A stretch of DNA of 64,000 nucleotides from the NCBI RefSeq assembly GCF_000002235.5, contig NW_022145523.1, positions 124,001-188,000 on the forward strand, in the 5' to 3' direction. The notes beneath the pieces were generated by a model that saw only the letters and a list, made by a program, of their open reading frames with translations, did not search any database and had not been told where the DNA came from. The first letter of the stretch is position 1. The number at the start of each line of letters is the position of its first letter. Origin of the DNA: Strongylocentrotus purpuratus (taxonomy: Eukaryota; Echinodermata; Echinoidea; Camarodonta; Strongylocentrotidae). Of the stretch, positions 36,160 to 50,200 are shown piece by piece. The position numbers and the translations under genes are program-made.

Positions 36160-37022
36160 CAGAAGCAAAATACTTCAACAATGAGAACAAGAACTTCTTG
36201 GAGAATGCTCCTCATGCTCCGAACTAAGAGAGGATGACATATAAATGAACAGGAAAAATAAGTTAATTTGCTTTCATATTTTCAAAGTCTGTTCAGGCTA
36301 AATGAAATCTTTCTGAACCTCATAAAAAGAAACGCTGTATAAAGATTAAAAGGGAGCATACACAATGGATCAACACATTATAAAAAGAAATGAAGCTTTA
36401 AGAAAGTAGTTTAAAGAAGGTCAGTCGACGTTGTCATTGGTGCCCACTTAATATAGGCCCCGCCAACTTATACAATTTTTTAACGATACAATGTTCAGAC
36501 AAAAAAGGTCTATGATTCTTTATCAAGCTTACATTTTAAAATTATGCTCAAAGATATGTTTCACAATTTGTTTCATTATACGATGTTTAGACTAAGAAAA
36601 ATTAGTTTCCAGATAATCACTTTCTAAAAGATATCTCCAGAAGAAGAAGAAGAGGGTGCACAAAGAGCCTACAAACATTTAGAAATATTTGCTTTTTAAA
36701 TGAATGCATTTTCATGTTAGAATGTTAAAATGGTTTGAATTGCACACCGTATGCAGCCATCAACATTACATTGAAAGAGGCGTGATATCCGTGGATTCTA
36801 CATTTCTTGAGAGAGAAAAGGAACAATGGGAGCCTTTTATTGCGAGACCATAATCAAGTTTAATTTTTAATTTCCGTTTTGCTATCAAAACTGTAATTGG
36901 GTCTTACGCGTAACAAGAGAAAAAATAATGGCAATTGCAATCGGGTAACAAGCAAGCTAAAAGGAGCGTTTGTTCATAGAATACCTGTAGGGCTTCTATT
37001 CAAATGAATGGCATTATCCACT

Positions 37023-38091
37023 TTAAAGGGATAGTTGAGTTCTGTTGCAGAGGGCGCTATACAAAATATTTTTTTTTGTGAGATAATGAAAAACTGAGTG
37101 TCAAATTTGAAAGAACATAATATTTAAATGACAAAATCATCTTTGTTTGATCAAAATTGGTTCAGAGACGGCTGAAATATAACGATATATTGAAAATTTT
37201 GAAAAAAACCTTTGAAAAAACGAAATAACGCCTTTTAAAGGTACTATGTCCCTTTTGCAGCCAACCTCAAATGCTGTAGAACTTTGCAGGAATTATGAAT
37301 ATGTCATGTATGTCCTATCTGTGAAATTTAAACGTTAGCAGTGTCCTCATATTCAAATTATGCAAGGAAACCCGTTTACTTGCTAGACTTTACTGTCAGA
37401 CACTATTGAGTGACTGACTGGCTTTTTTTCTTCTTTGGTATAACATACATGAAAAGAGTTGTTAAGGGTACATGAGCATTTGTCTACATCAATAACCCAC
37501 TTCTTGTGATGGCCAAGATTAAACTGATTGAATCTTTGCGCAGCATAAAACGTATTACCATTCGGTACAATTGTCTGAAAATCAAGACTATTACTTTTGG
37601 GCTCTATAGCCCTAAAGTCGATTTGACAACAAATAGTCATTATTTTCCCACTTGAAGACATTTTCAAGCCCCACCTTTTTTAGGGAAGTTCTAAATTAGT
37701 ATTATCTTTAAAATGCAGTTGGAATTTAACTTTTTCATTTTTTTGGCCTGCAAATGGGACATAGTACCTTTAAGTCATATTTCAACCAATGCCGATGTTG
37801 GCTTTTTTGTTGGCATTTTCGTGTTGCTTATATTACGCACAACCAGGCGGCCCATGTATTGTTATTCTTAATTAAATAATTAATTAACGGTCACCATGTT
37901 TTTTTGAAAGTGGAGCTGAATTGGTATGATCGTATTGGCTAAATTTCACACATTTTGGGGTCTAAAATTACCTTCATAGCAATTTTAGGTTCTAAAAGGA
38001 CACTAGAAATGTGTTAGATAAGAATAAGAGCAATAACCATGCACTATGAAGGCATTTGCAGTCTGAAAACAGAACTCAAATATCCCTTTAA
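37023..38091. mobile_element. Family D element, copy 2, with nested family C insert
   Basis: The outer ends are TTAAAGGGATAGTTGAG and CAAATATCCCTTTAA; the interior matches 35600-36159 in inverted orientation (GCGCCCTCTGCAACAG, TTTGATCAAAAT). A family C element at 37235-37773 sits inside it. The uninterrupted copy reads CGCCTTTTACGT where this one reads CGCCTTTTAA, insert, TTAAGT, so the target was a single TTAA-like site. Confidence 0.9.
37235..37773. mobile_element. TTAA-flanked element, family C, copy 2 (nested)
   Basis: Nearly the same 540-base element as 11973-12512, with ends TTAAAGGTACTATGTCCC and GACATAGTACCTTTAA. High similarity between the copies suggests recent spread. It carries the same minus-strand open stretch, altered near its end by an indel. 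Confidence 0.9.
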
Positions 38092-40586
38092 GAGTATGGA
38101 AATCACGAGCAAATACAGCATCTTTGCATTCATGTATTCTAGAAACACTGGTTAGAAAAACGCAATTGATGAAAGAGGGGAAAGAGGGATGCAGACACTG
38201 GGATGAATAAATACACAAATTTTGCATTTACATTTTGTTTTCAAGAAATGTTTGTATGTTAGTTCCTTTTAATTTTTGCATTTACACTTTTATTTTTTTT
38301 AAGGCCATCAATAAAGAAAGGGTTTAATATTTTTTTTTGTTCGTTAAAAGAAGGGAGCAGCAAATCATGCAACTGTCGACCTGGGGCTCATATAAAATGG
38401 CTGAAATTGACAATGATGAATGATTTAAAAAGAATAGAGGAGAGATAACATTTATAAAGATGCATATTAATCCCCAGAAGAGGGCTAAAGCTCATGTTTA
38501 TAGAGGAAATCAGAGAAATTTGATTGATGCCTTTAGTTTAGGACTGGCACAAAGGGACACTGGAAACGTGTGTCCTCGATCCTCTGTATTACTGTAACTG
38601 AATAAAAGATGTTTGGAATTAATTAAAGAAATACAAATAATTAAAGGAAAAGGATACAAACATATATATTTTCAAACCTCAGGGAGAATGATTTGAACTG
38701 ATATCATAGAGGCAAAGAGTATTTATTGGATGGCTTCGAGTGTGATACAAGAATATATTGTCATAGCGAGAGCTCTAGCTTAGTCTTGTATCACACAAAA
38801 ACAAAGCCATACCATATTATTATTATCATCTACATCAGGCTGACTAGCAAGCGAAATAACAAAATTCAATGATCAAGCAATATTGTATCGAGTTCCTTGA
38901 TAGGATGTCAGAGCAATATGAAAACGATATTGATCTGTCATCCAGGTAATACTGCCCTAAAGATATTAAATACACCGATTTATTTTACCACTTGGAAACC
39001 TTATACAGATAATAATACACTTCACATCATCATTTAAGTGCCACAATGTTGCAGCATCATGTGTACTCTTCCTCACTGCTACTGCTCAATCATCTGTTAA
39101 TAATAGAGCTAATAGAAGCATGTCTGACACCACTCTCTAAGTCCATTATCACGCTAAATCTTCATTCGAAATGTAAACACCCCTCAAATGGGTTCATAAT
39201 TAGCATTATTACACACAGTATATGAGCAAGTGCAAGTGCGGTGTAATTTGTATCAACAACCTTTTTTAAAGGCACTTCTCACCTTTTAAGAATCATATTG
39301 AAGAGGTATTATGGGAAGAAATAATGGTATGGAATCCTTTGGAATTAGTCCTGTATGGTGTCTAATTATCCAGGCCCTATAACTCAAAAGATATTTATTT
39401 GGCGTTACATATAGAAAATCTTACTGAAAATGAACAATGAATTATCATTCAGCAAATTTCTACTACCAGTACTTTTCATAAAAGTTTCGGGATGAATTTT
39501 CTCACTGACAACTGTCGTAAGTGATTTAAATATTCAATTTTTGACAAGTTGATTGTTCATTAGGAACTGACAAAAGGATCATCAACACTGAAACTTGTGA
39601 CATCATACAATACTTTCAATGATTTTATTTCTATTTTCACATCTAAACAGGAGGAGTTTTCCAACTTGTAATGCACCAGGTACACATTTGGATACTTCTC
39701 GATTAATAATTACACGATTTATTCTTTTTCTATTGCTAATCTTCAAACGGGTGTATAGCCTTTTTCAAAGATCGGTAGAAAGATTTCCAGTTTTGTATGC
39801 AGGCACACTAAACACCAGGTATACACCTTACTAATTGAATGATAAAATAGATTTCATAAACCTGAACTCTAGTGATCATGAATCATGATACATAATGTAC
39901 AAGTGAGTCCCTAATTTATGGAATTACCCATGTACGCACAATGCAGCTGCTCTACACCATTTTAATACAATGCAAGCTTGCATGAAACCAGATTAAATGT
40001 CTTTTTGTGTGATAGTAAACTTTCTTTTGTGACTATAATAGACAAGACTACTTTCAAAGTAGACTGGATTGTTGACATTCCCACACCCATCAAGGGTTTA
40101 GAGGGATTACAAAGTGTTAAGTGAAGCTTATAAACTAAGCTAACAGTTCACAGTAACATGCAAATGAGCTATTAAGGTTTCAGAAAATAACTGGAGCGTG
40201 TTTCCAAACTGAAGAGGAAGCTCTTTCCATGGATCGGTTCTTTCTTTGAAGAGTCATTGATCAGAAATAAATAATAGTTCTCAATTTGCATTTAAAGGTC
40301 GTGTTGTTTAGACTACAGTGTAAATCTAGATAGTGACAAAAAATGATCAAAGAAAACAACAAAGATGGATTCTTTCATCACAGAGTCATTGATCCGAAAT
40401 AGATAATAGTTCTCGATATGCATTTAAAGATCATGTTTCTTCGACTAAAATGTGTAAATCAACTCAAGGTAATAATAACAACAACAAAAATCATCAGAGA
40501 AAACAACACTTATCATAATCCATTGTAACCCTGGTTAGTCTACACTACACTACACCCAGGCACAATCTCTCTTATAGCTCCATGCT
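38092..40586. other. Long first intron stretch, nothing recognised
   Basis: AT-rich DNA between two family D elements. Two related short stretches occur near 40220-40340 and 40370-40450 (AGTCATTGATC-GAAAT, AATAGTTCTC, GCATTTAAAG), probably an old duplication. No exon with both splice sites and an open frame was seen. Confidence 0.55.
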
Positions 40587-40900
40587 TTAAAGGGATAGTT
40601 GAGTTCTGTTTTCAGACCGCAAATGCCTTCAAAGTGCAACATCGGCATTGGCTGAAATACGAGGTAAAAGGCGCTATTTCGTTTTTTCAAATTATCTAAT
40701 ATTTGTGGTGGTACAAAAGTATTAGAAATTGTTATATTTATGGATATTTCAGCAGTTTCTGAACTGATTTTGATCAAACAAAGATGATTCTGTAATTTTA
40801 ATTGTATGTACTTTCAAATTTGACACTCTGTTTTTCGTTATCTCACACAAAAATTATTTTGTGTAGCGCCCTCTGCAACAGAACTCGACTATCTTATTAA
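40587..40900. mobile_element. Family D element, copy 3, internally shortened
   Basis: It starts TTAAAGGGATAGTTGAGTTC and ends GCAACAGAACTCGACTATC. Relative to 35600-36159 it lacks a block between CTTCAAAGTGC and ACATCGGCATTGG. The right TTAA is less clear (ATCTTATTAA). Confidence 0.85.
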
Positions 40901-43900
40901 CCATCTGGAGCGAAGCCAACCATGCTAGACCAAACAAGAACATGGATAGTCTAAGAGTTTCATACCCTATTTCACATGTTGTCGACATAATAATGTAGAT
41001 CTATAGTATTGGCCTATATAGGATGTATGGTGTTCAACTGAATCGTACATCAATTCAAATTTTCAAACTAGTCGAGGCTCGACAATAACAGGCGCCCGGG
41101 ACATATATGGGCGCCCCAAATATTTATATATATACATTTGTACATGTATAAAGTCTGGACCCTCAAAATTTTGAAAATTTTACAAAAGGCTCATGCATAC
41201 ACACTTTATAAGGTTTATTGTGTACCCCCTCCACCCCCCCCCCCCCCAAGGAAAAAAAAATGTGTGGATCCTTGATTGAATTAGTGCTTAAATCAACTGA
41301 ACTCATTTGATTAGCAGTTTCTATTTATTTTACTTTCAGATGGCCTGGGAGTGCAAACACTCTTTTCTTACGTGTTGGTATTTCACTTTCAGGGCAATGA
41401 GCCGATATCTATTTTGGTCCCACGTGTAAACATTGGTGTATTGACATAGCATTGGGCGTGTGCAATGTTCAAAGTATAATGTGAAGATAGCTATCACCTA
41501 TATACAATGCCCATCTGTACTGAATGCTCTTTTACTTGTGCAAGTGAAATCAGACGCAACGTGAAATCACTTCTGCAAATGTACAATAATACTGTTCATG
41601 CCCTTTTTATTTTTGATCTTTTTTTAACTTTCCTCTTCATAATTATGAATCTTACCATGTACATTGAACATCATATCTGAATAGCATAGCATATACATCT
41701 TAGAAACTTTTGTACAAATGAGTAACACATTTTCATTTATTAACTTAGTGAAATTATCATAGATTTTTTGAAAAGCAAGAATAAACACTATAGTAACAAC
41801 TTTCTACAAATAAATCCAGGGAAATTTCAATAGCCTTAATTGATTTGTGTCATCAATTGAAATGACAAAGACTTATTACATTATCCGATTTTATTGGATT
41901 ATCAGATTTTATTGGATTTTTATAGGTATCGAAATTGCTCTTGTGTTGAATTCTCGAAGTACATGTAGCTGCGATCATGTTGGTATTAAAAAGAAAAGTG
42001 TTAAAAAAAAAAATCATGCAGTCAAATATGAAGTATGTTACCTCCTCTTCTTGTATTCTCCATGGGTTCATCATTTTGGTGACTTCAAAGAACTGACACC
42101 AGTCTCTCCTCAAATATTAGTCACAGTTCAATATATGATATAATCCAGTGATATAATTCTCATATATGTTCATCCACGATCCAAGCGTTGATGGTCATTC
42201 CAAAACGTCTTCTCTTTGCTGGCAAACAAGGCAGGTCACACAGTGTAAGCAGCCATTATTCATGCATACAGACTGGTGAAGCCATAAAAGAAGCAAAGAG
42301 TTTAGGGATACATAAAATGAAATAACAAAAACAAAAGCTTCACTTGGTTGCCTACTTGAAAGGAGATGACTAAACAGTCTTCAAAATACAATGTTTGTGC
42401 ATATATTTATACCAGCCTCAGACATGCACTGGCTATACAATGGTCTAGAAACTTTCAATATCGATAATGCCAGTATGATCCATGTGAGGCCTCCATTAGA
42501 AGGGCAACCCACAACAAACACAAGTCACCACCCAGCAAATTTAAAGCACAAAGGCCAGGATATGAAAGACAGATTTATCTTTTACAATATCATTTTATTG
42601 CAATCCGTATACAAATTAGGAACATCAACATTGTTTGCAATAAAAAACAATTGGCAACAAAGCAAGGTACAATGTGAAATATCATGAGACACAGGTCATT
42701 AGGCTACAGGGGCCAATGTATGAATTATCTTTTACTTGTTGAACCTTGAAATTACAAATATTTTGCTACTCGAAATGGAATATATTCTGCAATCTTACTC
42801 CTCCCAACGAACAAATGGTCCAAGCTCTCACAAATGCAAAGGGCAATATACATCATCACTGTCAAAAACATGAAATTTATGTTCCAACCTTAATATTACA
42901 AATTGTATGCACAAGATGTTCCAGCAAACTTGCTTCTCTCTTGTTGTGAAAGTAACATACCGTACACTGTAGTGTGATCACAGATTTCAAAATCAAAGTG
43001 AAACTTAGAAGTGAAAGCATCATAAATAACCAGCTAACGATATGAAGCAATGATAAACAGTTGAATCAGAGACACAGGGCTCTAACTCAAGTGAGAGCAT
43101 TGTAAATTATCAACTAAAATAAAACACTAGAGCGACAACGACAGAAAGACAACCCAGAGAGGAACAGTTGTTCCGCCCCCAAGACTCAAACCTCGTTATG
43201 GCATTCCTCTTTCTTCTCTTATTTTCCTCTCGTTGAGAAGAAAATGATTTTGCAGCTAAGCAAACGCAGGCCTGATTCATCTAGATCGAACTAGTGGCGT
43301 GCTACACCACACAAAGTTAGTTTAGTGGTGCAAGCTGGATCCATCTCGGCTCAACCTATAACTTGATCCTGCAGACTGATCTAGATTAAACCTTCTGTAG
43401 TGCGAGTTAGATCTACAAGCTACTTTTGGATCTGGAGTGCACATTCCCAGACATACATGAAAACAAAATGATATAGTTCAGGCCTACACTCCTAAAGATT
43501 TATGATTTTGTCCTGTACTAGCTTTCAGTCTTGCAGCACATGTGTACAAAACAATCTTTCATCACGATTAGGTCATTAAAAATAATATAGGGCTTCAAAT
43601 CCTTAGAATGGGGCTGGGGTCTTAAAGATACCATTCAACTTTTCATAATGAAAACAAATAAGTTCAAACAGCTAGTGACCATGAATGGCAGGAAAAATTG
43701 ATCACTGCGGCCTTCAAGTAAAACACCTATCTCTCTTACAATGTCAATAAACTTGGTATCAAAGTCTGACAAAATGTACTTTGTCATAAAAAGTAATTCA
43801 CTGTATGAAAATGCTGCAGTTAACAGACACTCTTTCTTCTTTAGTGCAGATCAGTGAACTTGACCTCCGGGTTTAAGGCTAAACAAGTTACTATGGGATC

Positions 43901-45682
43901 CACAATCAAAGCTATGAAAAGTGAACTTCAAGTGGAAAGTTTCCAAGTTAAAAGCCACAAGTGGACAATTTCCAAGTAAAAACCACAAGCAAAATTGCTC
44001 AGAACTGCAATGACTTCAGAAAACACAATCAAAGGACACTAGATCCAAACGGAGGTTTTCTTGCACACATACATGTATATTGCAGTTTCCACTTGTAACA
44101 AGGAAATAGTGTTCTGGAGAGCCTTCTGCAGACTGTAAAATGAGCAAGGGACGTTACATTTGTATGCATACTTCCAAAGTTTACCCGTAATGATCATGAT
44201 CATTACTTTTCATGAGCAAAACTTCCCAGGTACACAGGCGGAAATGAATACTGTTTGCAAAATACTGTACCAGGGAAAATATGAAATGACTTTGAAGCCC
44301 AAAGAACTGTTAGTCTCATACTTCCAGACTGTTTTTTGTAATAAGTTCAAGAAAAGTTCTGTAACTCTTGTCTGCAAATAATGTTTTTAAGTTTAGACTA
44401 CACAATTCTACTCATTGAATATATGTGAGGCACAGCTCATTTGGTTTAACTTTTTTTTCACAGGGATAAGACTTTCTTTTGCAGTTAGGAATAGTTGAAG
44501 GGCTGTTCTTCTTCTTAAAAAAGGTTGCTGAATAACGTCTAGCGTGGTCTTAATGTTCATCTAGTCATGCAGTATGCATAAACGAAGGGCAAGGCGCTGC
44601 TAGCTAAGCCTAGCAGAGAGGTTAAGGCATGAGGTCATAGGTCAAAGTCTGCTTTGGTAATGAATCAAGTTCAAAGTCAAAGTTGTAAGAAACCAGTGTA
44701 GACATCATGGGGCCTCACTGAAACAGTCTTTATCTACTTTCTTGTTCATACAAATGAAATGCCCTATAGATACAGGAGAGTAAAGCGCAGACTCGATTGC
44801 CAACTTATAACTTCAACGACTGTAATTTTATTTGTACTTATAAATCAAGATATTTTTCCATCAATAGCAAGTAATTTTTTCTATTACCTCTTGAATCTAA
44901 CCCAACATTTGTCTGGCAATTAATTGTGAATGTACAAATACAAGTTGGTGCTGTATCTAGTTCTTAGTAATAACCCCAAATAATAGGAAGAAATATATTT
45001 TTAAAATAATTATTATACCGTACAATAAGTCAATATAGCCAAATGTGGAGGAATAAAACAAACAGCTACAGCTTACTGAAATGAGAATTATGCGTTGTTA
45101 AATTCCTTTCATGACATATGATCATGTATATTACATGTAGAGTACTTAGGACAATACATCACTGTTCCATTCTCCATATGAGTACGGTATGATGGGGAGT
45201 TGGGTGTCTGGACACTTATCAAACATAAACACTTAACTTTTGCTTTCAGATTTTAATGAAATATCTATCAAATAGCCACTAACCATTATGAATATTTGTC
45301 CTTTATAATATTGTCCAACATAGAAGATTTGTGAAATATTGTTTTGAAATTTCTTCAAATTGCTGTTTTAAAAATCAACTGTCTAAATACACAACATCTG
45401 GGTACAATATTACTAATCACAGGTATGAATTTGAAGATAATTATAACTTCTGGTTTTACAAGATATCAAAACAAACTAAGAACAATGTTTTTGTCTTCTT
45501 TTGTCTGGAGATCGTTACAAGATATCAAAACCTAAAACAAATCATGTTTTTCTCTTCTTTTGTCTGGAGATCTTAGCCTATAGATATAGTTTATGAAAAC
45601 ATGTAAACTCACACATGAAAAGTGAAGTAGGTCTATTTATCACAGATTTTGATCACTCTTGTTTTGGTTTGGTGAGGTAGTC
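40901..45682. other. Long first intron stretch
   Basis: AT-rich DNA with a C run near 41237. A duplicated 64-base segment (ACAAGATATCAAAAC, TCTTCTTTTGTCTGGAGATC) lies at 45452-45575. A weak candidate micro-exon at 42042-42095 is listed under findings. Nothing else was recognised. Confidence 0.5.
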
Positions 45683-47044
45683 TTAAAGGTATAGACTAAT
45701 TTTGGAAACGCCCCCCCCCCCCCCCTCTCAAAAAATGAAATGGAAGCTCTTATTTCCAATCATGTGAAAGAACATGTTTTGACAAATACGTGATGATACA
45801 AATTTGGCTGGGAAACCACCTACTAATTGATATATTTGGTAAATTATCATATCGATCCGGCCTGGGTAGATATCGCAAATGTACTTCAACATTGAACATT
45901 TGGGCATATATTTCTGCTTTTTTGTGAATTTAGGTTGAGTATTGCCATCTAAACCTCTGAAGGCAATATTTAAACAATGTTAAATGGATATTTTGCACCC
46001 AAAACCCTTAAACCGCCATTTTACCACAACCGGTCTACATCTTTATTGCTGTACATAGTCTACTTACAAAGAACTGATTCATCATATGCAAAGTAAGGTT
46101 TCTTCCTGAAAATTCACCAGGCTATGTGGTTGTGCTAGGGCTGTTATGGATACAGTCATCCAATGACATTAGACAGTTGAAACAGGTTGGTTAGTGAGCA
46201 AAATCAGCAAATTTCCTGCAGGTAATTATGCGGGGCAAACTGACATCCAGGGATTTGATGGTACGATGGTTGGCTTCATCATGCAGCTGGTTTGTGGTTT
46301 CAACAAACTTCTGATGATTCAATTTCAAACCTTACAGTTGCAGGTACGGTATGGGTCCATGATTTCAACAAGCTTTCTTCCTCTATTTCTACAATTATCC
46401 TATATGAGCTGACCATGTTATTTGCCATGTAAAGTGTGCATTGCCACAATTGACCTGATTTTGGTCGACCCTTATCTTGGCTTTTGTTTGCTGTTCTCTG
46501 GGCCAGGTCCTGATGATAAAAACAAGACTGACCTGAACAAACACGGCAGGCTGTATCACCAACTGACCATTGTACTGCTATGCCCTAGACGGATCTTTCT
46601 GAAACACTCTATTGTGGCTTAGATAGCATCATTTGAGACATAACAAGATTAACTATACTTGTTTAAAGAGAAGGTTGAGTTTTGGGAAATGGTTAAACAA
46701 AATTTGTGAGTGTTATCATTGTTCTTATGCAAGTGTGGAAGAACATCAGATAAAAAATGTTCCCTGAAAAGCATTGCTCTTCAAATGCCTTAATAGTCTA
46801 AATATGGCATGTAACAGCATAAAAATCAGGATGAATTTTATGACACATGTTTGTGTAGTCCCATATGTTCAGTGCTTGTAACTTTACCAAGACTGGGCCA
46901 AATTTCTTATCATTTTGATGGTTCTAGAACCTTGCAGTACACACCAATAATCCTTTATATGCTAGATGATCAACCTTTTCTGATCGATTCCACACCGTTT
47001 CTTTCACAATGCAATCACATGACCAGAACTCAACTTTATCTTTA
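45683..47044 (+). mobile_element. Family A element, long copy
   Basis: The left part (45683-45890) and right part (about 46840-47044) match the two halves of the 380-base copy at 29511-29892: AAATGAAATGGAAGCTCTTA at one end and CAAATTTCTTATCATTTTGA at the other. About 950 bases between have no counterpart in the short copies. They may be lost from those copies or be a later insertion. Short plus-strand frames inside show no recognised domain. Confidence 0.65.
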
Positions 47045-47248
47045 AAGGCAAAGTCCACCCTGATATCAAATTGGTTTAAAGTGACTCAGTAACAATGTTG
47101 AAGGTTGATGAAAAAATCCTGAAAAAAATAGATTGATTGTACCTTCAAAAGTTCATAATGTTCCTATTTTAATTGGTTTTTGCTCAAACTTTCACTGACC
47201 GGTTTCTCTCATTTTATCAATTTAATATCAGGATGGACTTCCCATTAA
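47042..47248. mobile_element. TTAA-flanked element, family E (AAGTCCACCCTGA), short copy
   Basis: It starts TTAAAGGCAAAGTCCACCCT and ends AGGATGGACTTCCCATTAA; inner blocks GATATCAAATTGG and CAATTTAATATC are inverted. It sits directly against the right end of the family A copy and shares its TTAA. Confidence 0.75.
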
Positions 47249-50200
47249 TTTTCCTTTTATCTTCCATTCAGAAGGCAGCATGGCACATAGACTACTTAAC
47301 ATTTATGAATACCAGTACTATATAGTCGCGAAGGCAGTTTGAAATCTTCCAATTTTGTTTTCTTCTTACGATTCATAATTTCTTTCCCACATTACTGCAA
47401 AAGTAGAAATGTAACTTATTCAACTAAATATGTACAAGCATTCTTTAATTCTAATATGTACAAGCACTGTCATTCTTTAATTTGGAAGTATTTAAGAGTA
47501 GAAAATTAATATTTCTACTAAAGATCAAATCATAACGGACAGACTTGAATGGAAACCACAAAATTAAAAGAACAGTTTTGGCTGATGGTAGTCATTTCTC
47601 TGACAGTAAACCGTTAAATCAAAATGTTGATAGAATTCCAACCCATAGCTGGGTCTAATTTAAGCTAAGTTTCTGTAAAGAAGAAAATTTACTCAAATAT
47701 TTATAGGACCATTTGCTATTGTCATGGAACTTAGTAAATACTCGTCAATGGTAATTGTGCAAAGTTCAGTTTGATAAAAGTTGTAACTCTTGGGTTAATA
47801 TCGATCTTAATAATGCAAAATCATCCTTTTTTCAACGTCCACCATAGAACTTAAAAGATAAAGTGACAGTAAACAATTAAATACAAGTCATGACAATGAA
47901 ACGTCAAACATAAAACAAACTTATTGAGTTATTTCACAATCTGAAAATACAGCAAGAAAGAAAGTCACACATCTCACCACAGGAAAAACAAATATGCCAA
48001 ATTAAATTCATCATCTTGAAAACAGCTAGCGTCACTTCACACAACACCAGAACCTGCCTTCAAAGGAATGAAGTAATACCAAAAACAGCAACTGCAGAAA
48101 TAAACAGCAAACCACACATTGTCAGTAGGGAAATTACACAGAGTAAACCAATGCTCATTCTCAATTTAAGTACTAATAATCACCACTCCGTGATCAGACA
48201 CAAACAAGATTTGTAACGCAAACCTTTGATCAAATCAGTCTGCATCGTAAAGTAGAATCTCTCTCGTCAATCTAAGAAACAAAATAACACGAGCCTTCCT
48301 GCCTGCAAAAGGTTCTCCAATTCATGAAAACTCCACCAAAGCTTACAGTAGCTGCTAATAATGATTCCTTGATAAATAATGTACAGAAAGTAATTACGGT
48401 ACTAAAGTGCCAGCAAATTATAACTTGTATACTTCACAGAGAAGCACAGTGCAGTGTGATTGCATTGCTGGTCAGTGAATGAACGAAACCTTGAAAGAGC
48501 ACACATGTGGACGTGTATCATCAGAGTACAAAATGACAACAATGGAACTAGTCTCTAAATAAAGACCCCATTGAAATACTTTAAAGGAAAAATTGGATAT
48601 CTAGCCTTTTCTAGGTAAAGAAACATATGATATCTTAAATATGTGAGTGCATAGGACTTGAAATGGACAAAATGCAGGGCATTGATAAGACTGACAAGTT
48701 TTGCTACGCTAGTTTTGCGTGCAGACAACTAAACCATGATCAACCAACTCCTTGGATAAAACTAAGGATTGAATGCATGGACTAGACTGGCACACTGCCT
48801 TGCTTTGTTATGATTGGACAGAAAGTAAACAGAGGCCAGTGCCTAGAGGCTGGGATGTGGGGTGCCTGGGAGGGATAGGCTAATTTGGGAAATAGGGGCA
48901 AGACCCTGGGCTTGGATTAGTCTTGGCTCTCAGACACTAATACAAAAGATAGAGGCTGTGTTCAACTGCACCTCGGTCCACAAAACACAATGGTAAAACT
49001 TGTTCATCACTTCGCTTGGATATGCCGATACCTATATACTGTTTCAAGCCTTTGAACAGATTGATTGAATTTTACATAATATTTCGAATTATTACATTTT
49101 CACTTCAAAAGGCAACCATAAAATAGTACCATTGATTCATACAATTTACGTCACGACTGCATGAAACATTAAAAACATCATTGCACTACATATGCACAAG
49201 AGATGAGAACTGCAGCAAAGTGCAAGGAAATCTCACTTCAAAAACGGATATGCCCAATACAAAAGTGTTCTCATTATGAAAAATGAATACAATTTACACT
49301 GATCTATTCATGAGAAAATTTGAATTGTAACAATTTGTCAGCAAAAGAAATACAAATATATATGGTACAGAGTAGGCCTATAATAAAATATATTATTTAG
49401 AAACCAGTTACAGTTTAAATGACATTCAGCCTTTCTAAAAATGATTCTGGGGCTTCAGTCCTCTTCATGTTCTTTGCTCTATCATATTGCAGGGTTTTAG
49501 GGATTATAAATATACATGGGTATGTGGGATGACATAAACATGTGGTATAGTGTGTGGTCCGAGCATTATCAGCTAGTTCTTGTAATATTTGTAAATATCA
49601 TTTGAAGAGCCATCCATTTCGAGGGGGCATTTCTATAATATTTCTTCCAAACTGACATAACAAAAATGAGAAAACTCCAAAACTATTTTTTCACATCTGA
49701 ACTCAACTGTTTCTTTAAAATGTCTGGCTAGAAATTGCTCGCTCCCCTAGACTATAGTACATGCACCATGGGACATCAACAAACGGGAGGTGTGTGTGGG
49801 AGGATTTGGCAAAACGCCAGGCCAGGCAGTCCAGCTATTATGCTCCGAGACTGAGTCCACAACAACATGGCACATGGTTTGCTTTATCACTGTGTGGACT
49901 GTATACCCAGACAATGTTTAACAACTAATGTATGTGGGAAAGCAATGTTTACATTCCAATATAAACATGAATCTACATGAACAAAAGAAGGCCTACAAAT
50001 AATCAGTTGCTGCATAGCAATATGGAAAACAAGGGAAAGAGATAGAGAAAGGGATAGAAAGAGAGAGATTCAAATACAGACAAGGGGGAGTGTACATATT
50101 ACATAAATATATTGATAAACACATTGTAAGCCTAAATTGTAGATTGTAGGACTTATATAAATGTGTCTAACCGCTCTTTCCAATCTAATGAAAGTTTATA

